From NCBI GenBank assembly GCA_002068205.1, contig MVZB01000049.1, positions 1 through 16,214 on the forward strand: a stretch of 16,214 nucleotides of DNA, in the 5' to 3' direction. Below the pieces are notes generated by a model. That model worked only from the letters and a program-made list of their open reading frames with translations. It searched no databases and was not told the origin of the DNA. The translations under genes were made by a program, and so were the position numbers. The DNA is from a candidate division BRC1 bacterium ADurb.BinA292 (GTDB taxonomy: Bacteria; Sumerlaeota; Sumerlaeia; MVZB01). Within the stretch, counting starts at the first letter, position 1; each line of letters begins with the position of its first letter. Positions 6,553-13,800 of this stretch are shown piece after piece.

Positions 6553-8943
6553 ATGTTGCGCGTATACGCCTGGTTCATCAATCGGGCGGGATGCCCGGTT
6601 CGTTGCGCCGCTCGGTTGGCGCTGGCCATGATGGCCTTCCACCTCGCAGCCGCCGAGCCGATTGTAATCGAGAATCCCCAGGAAGGGGATGTGCCTTCGC
6701 ATTTTGGTTATGCGATTTCCCTGGACGGGGCCACGCTGATCGCCGCGCCGGAGCCCGATCATCCAGAGTTGGTGCGTATTTATGTACGTGATTTCGCTGG
6801 GCACTGGCGGCTGCAAGCGGAGATCCGCCCGCCCGATGCATGGGCGAATCTCGGCTTTGGCGCCGCCTGCGCCGTCTCGGGCGACACGGCCATCATCGGA
6901 ACCAACGGGTATCTCCCCGACGGGCTGTGGGCGTTCATCTATAAACGAACGGGGGATGCCTGGCATCTGGAAGCCGCCCTCTCGGCATCCGGGGGAAAGG
7001 AAGGCTTCGGAAGGGTCGTGGCGATCTCGGGCGACACGGCGGCGGTGGGTGCGCCGGAGGCCCGCTCGGTCTTCCTCTACACGCGCGTCGGAGCAAGCTG
7101 GTCGCTTCAATCCGAGCTGAATGGATCACACCGATTCGGCTCATCGATTTCGCTCGATGGGAACCGGCTGGTGGTTGGCGTTCCACGCGCGAGTGCGGAT
7201 TCCGCAGGAGTGGTTCATATCTACGAGCGCGTCGGAGATTTGTGGAGTGAGACCGCGACTCTGTTCAGCATCCCACCGGAGGCGGATCACGCCTTCGGAC
7301 ATGCGGTGAGTGTTTCAGGGGATGTGATTGCCGTAGGCGACCCCGATGCCCCTTACAGCGGGCTGCCAGTCGTTGGAACCGTCTCCGTTTTTCGACGCGG
7401 CGGATTCGGCTGGACGCACGAGGCGACGCTGGTGGGCAGCCGTTTTCGCCAACATGAGCTGCATGGTTCCACCATCGCGGTCTCGGGCGACACGATCATC
7501 GAAGGGCCGAGTAGTGGCTTCGGGCATGTCTTTGCTCGAGGCCAAACTGGCTGGGTAGAGCAATTGTCATTTCCGACCAACGCCCCTCAGACGGCAGTTA
7601 CCGTTTCCGGCGACACGGTCGCCGCCGGCGACATTCGAGACGGCGCCGGCGGTCCATTTGCGGGCGCGGTTGTCGTCTATGATCGGGCAGGCGAGCAGTG
7701 GACGCCACGGACGAAGCTGTTCCCGATGCAGGCCGCCGGCGACAAATTCGGCCAATCCGTCGCACTTTCTGACCGATTCTTCGCGCTCGGGTCGCCCGGC
7801 GGACTTTCCGCCGCGATCTATGCCCGGGACAGCCCCCACGGTGCGCAGATAGCCGATCTGAGATCGTCCTGGGCGTATCACGACAACGATTCATTCGGGG
7901 CTGCCATTGCCCTGACCGACGAGTACGCCGTCGTCGGGGATGATGCGGCGGGCTGGGCGACCGGCTTTGGACATGCTGTAATCTTCCGGCGGCAGGGCGG
8001 CGACTGGCTGGAGGAAGCGCGGCTTCACCAATGGGGGATCGAGCAGGGAGACGCACTGATCCGAGCTCAATTCGGCGGTCCGCACGCGCGGAAGGCTCCC
8101 GGCGGAGACAACGATCACTTCGGCGCGGCGATCGCCGCTTCGGGCCATACGGTCGTCGTCGGTGCCTGGGGCGCGCTCACTACGGTCTTTCGTGACGATC
8201 TAGGCTACTATGACGCGGAAGGCGGCGTAGCCTACGTCTATACGCGGCACATCGGCGTCTGGCAACGTGAGGCCGTCCTCCACGGAGCCGACGAAGCGCG
8301 GCATTTCGGGCAATTCGGCTGGTCGGTCGCCATTGATGGCGATTCGATCGTCTGCGGTTCGCCGGCATGGTTCGAGTCCGCCCGGGACATCCACCCTCGA
8401 GGGACCGCCTTCGTCTTCCGAGGCACGGATGGCGTCTGGACGCGCGAGGCCTGGCTTCAGCCGACGGATGCCGTAGGCGGAATGTCCTTCGGCGCGGCGG
8501 CGGCCATCGCCGGCGATAGTCTGGTTATCGGAGCGCCGGGCATCGGCCGGGCTTATGTATTCGAAAGGGAAAGCGACCAGTGGGTCGAGCGGGCAAAGCT
8601 GGCGCCGTTCGATCCGACCGGCGTGACGGGGTTCGGACGGTCGGTGGCGATTTCCAACGAGCTGATTGCCGTCGGCGCTTCTCCGGGGCCTTTCTCGTCG
8701 CATGAATCGGTGCACGGCTCGGTCTGGATTTTCCGCCGGGTCAATGGTCGTTGGCTCGCCACCGAAAAACTGACCGACCCGAACGGCCTGCCGGGAACGG
8801 GTTTCGGCGTGGCCGTGACGGCCGTCGGTGGCGACGTGCTGGTCGGAGCGCCATGGGCGAACGCTCCGGAGCGGTTATCCGGCGTCGCGTACCTCTACCG
8901 CCTCATGCGGAGTGCGGCCTGCGATTGGCTGGATTACCCCTAG
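6553..8943 (+). CDS. Secreted FG-GAP repeat beta-propeller protein
   Basis: A 796-aa exported protein built almost wholly of FG-GAP-like repeats. The start is supported by GAGGAGGGG ending 6 nt before the ATG. Residues 1-34 look like a signal peptide with an unusually long N-region and a hydrophobic core LALAMMAFHLAAA. After it come 14 repeats of about 40-75 residues, each opening with a phrase like FGxAVAISGDTVVVGAP and ending with VxVYxRxGxxWxxEAxL. Fourteen blades would make two seven-bladed propellers, as in integrin alpha heads. Repeats 6 and 7 have lost the FG start. FG-GAP proteins usually bind ligands or surfaces; no enzymatic motif, dockerin, sortase signal or C-terminal anchor is seen, and the chain ends inside the last blade. 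It is divergent from the GH172 gene. Codons look more AT-rich than in neighbours, hinting at a different history. Confidence 0.9.
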   Translation: MLRVYAWFINRAGCPVRCAARLALAMMAFHLAAAEPIVIENPQEGDVPSHFGYAISLDGATLIAAPEPDHPELVRIYVRDFAGHWRLQAEIRPPDAWANLGFGAACAVSGDTAIIGTNGYLPDGLWAFIYKRTGDAWHLEAALSASGGKEGFGRVVAISGDTAAVGAPEARSVFLYTRVGASWSLQSELNGSHRFGSSISLDGNRLVVGVPRASADSAGVVHIYERVGDLWSETATLFSIPPEADHAFGHAVSVSGDVIAVGDPDAPYSGLPVVGTVSVFRRGGFGWTHEATLVGSRFRQHELHGSTIAVSGDTIIEGPSSGFGHVFARGQTGWVEQLSFPTNAPQTAVTVSGDTVAAGDIRDGAGGPFAGAVVVYDRAGEQWTPRTKLFPMQAAGDKFGQSVALSDRFFALGSPGGLSAAIYARDSPHGAQIADLRSSWAYHDNDSFGAAIALTDEYAVVGDDAAGWATGFGHAVIFRRQGGDWLEEARLHQWGIEQGDALIRAQFGGPHARKAPGGDNDHFGAAIAASGHTVVVGAWGALTTVFRDDLGYYDAEGGVAYVYTRHIGVWQREAVLHGADEARHFGQFGWSVAIDGDSIVCGSPAWFESARDIHPRGTAFVFRGTDGVWTREAWLQPTDAVGGMSFGAAAAIAGDSLVIGAPGIGRAYVFERESDQWVERAKLAPFDPTGVTGFGRSVAISNELIAVGASPGPFSSHESVHGSVWIFRRVNGRWLATEKLTDPNGLPGTGFGVAVTAVGGDVLVGAPWANAPERLSGVAYLYRLMRSAACDWLDYP

Positions 8944-8979
8944 GCGGGAGAGCTGGCAGGCGCCGACGGATCTTCGGGG

Positions 8980-9001
8980 GGCATACTTTCCATTGTGTGC
9001 C
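8980..9001. terminator. Weak hairpin between convergent genes
   Basis: GGCATAC (8980-8986) can pair with GTGTGCC (8995-9001) with one G-T wobble and an 8-nt loop. It sits in the 90-bp gap between the convergent FG-GAP and methyltransferase genes, where a shared terminator would be expected. No real T tract follows on either strand, so the call is tentative. Confidence 0.25.
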
Positions 9002-9033
9002 GTCACTCGTCCCTTTCGGCTGTCGTGCTGGGG

Positions 9034-10023
9034 TCAGGAACCTTTTCGCGCGGTGAGGATGGCGCTTTCCTCCGCGACGGACAGCAGCGCGAGGTCCTGG
9101 AAGCCCAGCCGCGTGAGGAGTTGCTCGACCTCGGTCCGGGTATACGACTTGCCGCGGGGCGTGTTGACGAGCATGTTGATGCTGAAAAACGCGGCGAAAT
9201 TGGGCGCGGCGCGCGAATCATCGAGATAGAAATCCTTGATCGCGACCGTCCCGCCGGGGACGAGCGCCGCCCGCGCCTTGCGCAGCAGCGCCTCGGTCTC
9301 CTCCGGCCCCAGCATGTGGATAATGTTGGCGATATAGACCAGGTCGTAGTCGGCGCCGATGTCGTCGCGCATGAAATCGCCGGCCATCGTGTCAATACGG
9401 TCCTCCAGCCCGGCGGCGGCGATTTCCTCCCGCGCGATCTCGATCGGATCGGGCAGGTCAAACACGACCGCGTTGAGTTGCGGATTCGCCCGCGCGAACA
9501 CGATCGCCGCCGTGCCCGGTCCGCCGCCCAGGTCGAGCATGCGGCGATACTGGCCGACGTTCAGCTTCTCGGCGGCTTCCAGGCTCGACTCGCGCGAGAG
9601 GTTGGCCATGCCGCAGATGAACGCGCGCAGTTCGTCGGGCGTGCGGTCCTGGGTCGCGACGACCGGCTCGCCGCTGCGCAGCACCTCGGGCAACCGGGCC
9701 CAGCGCGGAACCAGATGGGCGTGGTGGCTCAGGATGCTGGCGCGCGTACGCTTGCCGTCGGGCAGCAGAAATTCTCCATAGCCCGGTGCCAGGGCGAAGC
9801 CCGCCTCGTCACCCGTCAGAAAGCCGTCGGCGACGAGCGCCAGCAGGACCGTTTCCAGCGCCCGCTCGTCCATGCCCAGCTCACGCGCCAGCGCCCCGGC
9901 CGACCGCCGTTCACGCCCGAGCGCGGCGAAAATCCCGGTCTGGCAGGCCGTGAGCAGGGGGATCGCATGCGTGTAGCCAGACGCGGTTCGCATGATGTGC
10001 GCGAGAGCTTCGGGCATGACCAT
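9034..10023 (-). CDS. SAM-dependent O-methyltransferase (Methyltransf_2 / Dimerisation2 type)
   Basis: A 329-aa cytoplasmic class I methyltransferase of the acetylserotonin/hydroxyneurosporene O-methyltransferase type, which methylates hydroxyl groups of small molecules. Seen: an N-terminal winged-helix dimerisation domain (about 18-88, with AGALARELGMDERALETVLL and ALVADGFL), SAM motif I LDLGGGPGTAA (163-173), the acidic strand end VVFDLP (190-195), NIIHMLGPEE in the usual post-II position, and the C-terminal SYTRTEVEQLLTRLGF. Length and domain order are typical. The ATG at 10023 has AAAGG 8 nt upstream; a second in-frame ATG two codons later is possible. It lies 41 bp downstream of rimM and is probably co-transcribed. 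No polyketide, carotenoid or other biosynthetic genes are adjacent, so the substrate is unknown. Confidence 0.9.
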   Translation of the reverse strand: MVMPEALAHIMRTASGYTHAIPLLTACQTGIFAALGRERRSAGALARELGMDERALETVLLALVADGFLTGDEAGFALAPGYGEFLLPDGKRTRASILSHHAHLVPRWARLPEVLRSGEPVVATQDRTPDELRAFICGMANLSRESSLEAAEKLNVGQYRRMLDLGGGPGTAAIVFARANPQLNAVVFDLPDPIEIAREEIAAAGLEDRIDTMAGDFMRDDIGADYDLVYIANIIHMLGPEETEALLRKARAALVPGGTVAIKDFYLDDSRAAPNFAAFFSINMLVNTPRGKSYTRTEVEQLLTRLGFQDLALLSVAEESAILTARKGS

Positions 10024-10064
10024 GATACAAGCCTTTCCTTACAACAGATTGGGCGAGATGCGGG

Positions 10065-10610
10065 CTACTCGCTGATTCCGGGAAAGTCCCCCGGCAGATC
10101 GGTCTCGATCACGCCGGCCTCCAGGTCGACCGCGGGGACCAGCGCCGAGCGCCATGGGATCATCGCGCGGCGGCCGTCGGGGCGGATCAGTGTCAGATAG
10201 GGCTGGACACCGCTCGTATCCAACCCTTCGACGCGGCCGATCTCGCCCAGGCGGCGGTCGACGACGCGGCACTGTTCCAGGTCCGATTCCCAGTACCACC
10301 CCTCGGGCAGATCGGGCAGATCGCGGCGGCGCAGGCAGAGGTCGTGCCCCCGGAGCGCATCGGCCTGCGTGCGGTCGGTGACGCCCTCCAACTGGATCAG
10401 CCAGCGCCCCTGATGCGGGCGAAATCCGATGGCCGTGTAGTCGGAAAGTCGGCCGTGGGGGTCGCGGCCGATGAGCGTCCGGCCCAGCAGCAGCGATTCG
10501 GGCGCGAGGACCGGCGGCGCCAATGCGATCGCGCTCAGTTCGCCCCGCACGCCGTGGGGACGGGCGATGTGGGCGATCGCAAGCAGGTCGTCGGGTTGGA
10601 TGGGGGACAC
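10065..10610 (-). CDS. rimM: Ribosome maturation factor RimM
   Basis: RimM binds ribosomal protein S19 and assists assembly and 16S processing of the 30S head. Seen in the 181-aa product: the N-terminal RimM barrel opening DDLLAIAHIARPHGVRGELS (residues 7-26), GVTDRTQADALRGHDLCL in its middle, and a C-terminal PRC-barrel starting LPEGWYWESDLEQCRVVD and ending AMIPWRSALVPAVDLEAG. Length is standard. The frame stays open upstream to an ATG at 10949, but those 113 extra residues are low-complexity spacer translation. The GTG at 10610 fits the family start, and a promoter-like TTGACA-16-AAGAAT lies just upstream, within the extension. No strong Shine-Dalgarno is visible. In many bacteria rimM sits with rpsP, trmD and rplS; here the only close partner is an O-methyltransferase downstream. 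Confidence 0.9.
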   Translation of the reverse strand: MSPIQPDDLLAIAHIARPHGVRGELSAIALAPPVLAPESLLLGRTLIGRDPHGRLSDYTAIGFRPHQGRWLIQLEGVTDRTQADALRGHDLCLRRRDLPDLPEGWYWESDLEQCRVVDRRLGEIGRVEGLDTSGVQPYLTLIRPDGRRAMIPWRSALVPAVDLEAGVIETDLPGDFPGISE

Positions 10611-10672
10611 GGGCTGAGGCTTCCCGGGCGAGTCGTGGAGCTCCGCGAAGCGGCGGCGTGGCTTCAGCAACC

Positions 10673-10700
10673 ATTCTTGAGCCGGAAACCGGATTGTCAA
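10673..10700 (-). promoter_or_regulatory. Promoter of rimM
   Basis: The minus strand has a perfect TTGACA (10695-10700), 16 nt, then AAGAAT (10673-10678, 4/6). The expected start is near 10666, about 56 nt ahead of the GTG at 10610. It lies downstream of the upstream in-frame ATGs, which supports the short RimM. Confidence 0.5.
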
Positions 10701-10742
10701 TGATCCAGCAAAACGGGGTGCGACGCTAATCTGGTGCATCGC

Positions 10743-10772
10743 GATCGGTATTGGGATCGGGATCGAGATCGA
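10743..10772. repeat. Degenerate hexamer repeat, GATCGG/GATCGA type
   Basis: Five consecutive 6-nt units read GATCGG, TATTGG, GATCGG, GATCGA, GATCGA on the plus strand. On the minus strand they translate to an artificial SISIPIPIPI run inside the false rimM extension. It is spacer sequence between divergent rimM and the C25 gene. Confidence 0.6.
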
Positions 10773-10803
10773 GTCGGCCCCCGTGCATCCCGCGCGGCGT
10801 GAG

Positions 10804-10852
10804 GCAAACAAAACTCCTTGTTCTTTATTGCTTCCTTGCTGTTCCTCAGGTT
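10804..10852. repeat. AT-rich AACAAGGA-type low-complexity block in spacer
   Basis: A sharply AT-richer patch in a GC-rich region. The minus strand contains AGCAAGGAAGCAATAAAG followed at once by AACAAGGAG, i.e. loosely repeated AAGGA/ATAAAG units. Such blocks resemble dispersed intergenic repeats of some bacterial genomes (recollection, not verified). No gene or RNA is recognisable in it. Confidence 0.4.
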
Positions 10853-10898
10853 CCGAATCGGCCGCGCCGTATGGACAGGCGGCGGCTGATGATTTACG

Positions 10899-13800
10899 AT
10901 GATCGGGGCTGACGAGCGTCGTCATCGGCCGCCAGCCCTGACCGTCCAAACCGGGGGATTTCCAGCCCTGCCTTCCGTTGGTTCCGTTTCTCCGTTGCTG
11001 CGCAAGCTCACGCTGTTCCTCACGGTTGTCCTCCTGACGCTCGCGGGATGCGAGCGCGCGCCGCGCGACGGCGCCGCGAACGACGCGACCGTCGTCCAGG
11101 CGCGCGTGCGGCCGGCGCCGATGGAAGGCGGATTTGTCACGCTCGCCGAAGACTACGCCACGACCAGCCTGACCGTGCGCCTGCGCTGGCCGTCACATCT
11201 GGGCCTGCCGCGCGACATGCCGGTGCTGGCGTTTGTGCTGCCGGCCGGGGTCAAGCCGGCGGCCGCCTGGCGCGACGTGCACTATGGCGGGGCGCCCTGG
11301 CCGCCCGCCGACGAGTTGACCACCGGCTCGCTTGCGGCGCGCTATCCGGGATCGCCGGCGACTCCCGAATTCGTCGGCTATCTGCGTCGCTGGCCGATCT
11401 ACTCGTTGCAGGTGACGGCGGATATTTTCGCCCCGCTGCAGGACGGGAGCGACGGGCAGACCGGCGCGCCCGCGCCGGCGGATGACCTCGAGCTGACGCT
11501 GTCGCTGAGCTGGCGCGCGCCCGACGCCCCCACGCAGGAGCCGTCCGCCGCCGACCCCGCCGCGAAGGATGCGCCGTCGAACGCCAGTTGGCGGGATCTC
11601 GCCGCCCGGCTGGTTGCCAACCCGGAAGGGCTGTCGCGCTACGCGGTGGCGTCCCCGCCGCCCCCCGAGGGCGAGCGCCACGAACTGGTTGACCCCCGCG
11701 AGCACGCGCCGTCCGCGACGCGATGGTCCAAACTGCTCGTCCGTGAGGAAGGGCTGATCCATCTGCCGATGGAGGAACTGATCAAGGCGGGCGTCCCCAG
11801 CGCGGAAGCTGTGCCGTCGGCGGTGCGGGTTTTCTCGCGCGGGCGGCCGGTACCGTTGCTCGTGGCGCCGGGGCCGGCGGTTCCCTCCGGTTGGCCGGCC
11901 GGCGTCTATTTCTGGGCCACGGGTGGCAAGACGCCTTACTCGCGCGAGCGCGCCTACTGGGTCACGACCGACGACAGCGTGGCGGCGGCGCTGCTGGCGC
12001 GCGCGCCCGCCGACGCCGAGCCGACCACGGCCGCACTCGCCACGATCCCGCGCAAATACACCTATGAACAGGACAATTCGCTCGAGATGAGCCACGGCAG
12101 TTTCCTGGCCGTCGAGGCGATGGAATGGATCGACGCGCCGCTGGAGCCGGAGCAGCCGCTGCAGCTGCGGGTCGAACTGCCGCATTTCGCCGGCGGCGGC
12201 GCGCTGAGCGGCTTGCTGAAGTTTTTCCTCGATACCGACCGCACGCTGTCGCAGGTGCGCGCCGAAGTCGAGATCAACCGTAATCCGGTCGCGACGCTCA
12301 AGTTCTACGGCGCGCGCGACGCAACCAAGCAGATCGATCTGCCGGCCACCGCGTTCGCCGACGGCGCGGCTACGCTGACGATCACGCTGTACGACGAACG
12401 CAGTCCGACCGAGCGCGAAGAGGCCCCCGTCCTGGTCTGGTTCGACCACCTGGCAATCACGTATCCCAGCCAGCCGCGGCTGCTGGACGGCCGGCTGACG
12501 ATCCCCGGCGATGCGCTGACCTCCGTCGCGACCCGCGCGCCGATTCTGGATGCGGCGGGCAACCCCGCACCCGCGGCGATCGCCCTGCGGATCGTCGGGG
12601 GCGGGGAGGCGGAGTCGTATCTGCCGGTTCAGCGCGATCGCGACGGCACGACTTACGTCACCTGGGTGCGGCCCCGCACGATGGGGGCGATGCCGCCCGA
12701 GGAACGGATCGAGATCGTCACGCCGGAAGCGGCCCGGCCCGTCACCAACCTGCGGCCCCTGACATTTCCTGACCTGCGGACCCCGGATGAGCCGCTCGAC
12801 CTGCTGATCGTGACCCACGCGGAATTCGAGGAAGCGGCGCGGCGGCTGGCCGAATTCCATGACGGCCGGGGCTGGCGCACGCGCGTGATCGACGTGGAAG
12901 GCGTCTACGATCTCTTCAGCCACGGCACGCTGGATCCCGGCGCGATCCGCGGCCTGCTGGGCCATCTGCTGCGCGCGTGGGGCGCGCGCGCGCCGGGACA
13001 CGTCCTGCTGATTGGCGACTGCAACAGCGACTATCTGGACGTCGCCCGCAAGGGCGTGCGCAACTGGATCCCGACCTACACGTTCGAAAATGGCGCGGAA
13101 CGCTGGGCCTCGGACTTCTGGTTCACGGCCGTGGCGGGCTCGGATGATCTGCCCGACTTCATGCTGGGCCGGCTGTCGGTCGCCAATCGCGACGACGCCC
13201 GCCGCGTCGTCGACAAGATTATCCAATACGGCCGGCGCGCGATGCCGGGGCCGTGGCGCGCCCGGCTGGGTTACGTCGCCGACAACGGCGAATTCACCGA
13301 AGTGATCGATTCGCTGCGGCGCGAGGAAACCCCCCGCCAGTTCACGGCCGAACGCGTTTACCTGGACGAGTTGCCGTTCGAGGACAACTGGTATCTGCCC
13401 CAGACGATGGTGGAGCGTAAGCGGATGAAGGTCAGCCGCGCGGCGACGGACCGGATTCTTGCCCTGTTCCGCGGCGGCGTCTCGTACCTGACATATTACG
13501 GGCACGGATCGCCCAATATCTGGGCTGATGAGCGGATCTGGTTCGGCGGAGATTCGCCCAACAGCGACAACCTGCATCTGACCGACTCGGGTTGGATGAC
13601 GTTCGTCGCCAACATGACCTGCAACTCCGGCGCGATCGATTACCCCGTGCCCCCCTGGAACATCTGCATCACCGAGGACATGATGCGCGTGGAGAACGGC
13701 GGCGCGATCGCGTGCTACGTGCCGTCGGGGCCGGGGATCACGAGCATCCACCGGCGGATGTCGCAGGCCCTGCGCCGCGTGCTGCTGCGCGAGGGCGTGC

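Noticed and set aside
10743..10852. CRISPR array or RNA gene in the rimM/C25 spacer
   Set aside because: The units are six-base, contiguous and degenerate without spacers, and no tRNA or structured RNA pattern is visible.
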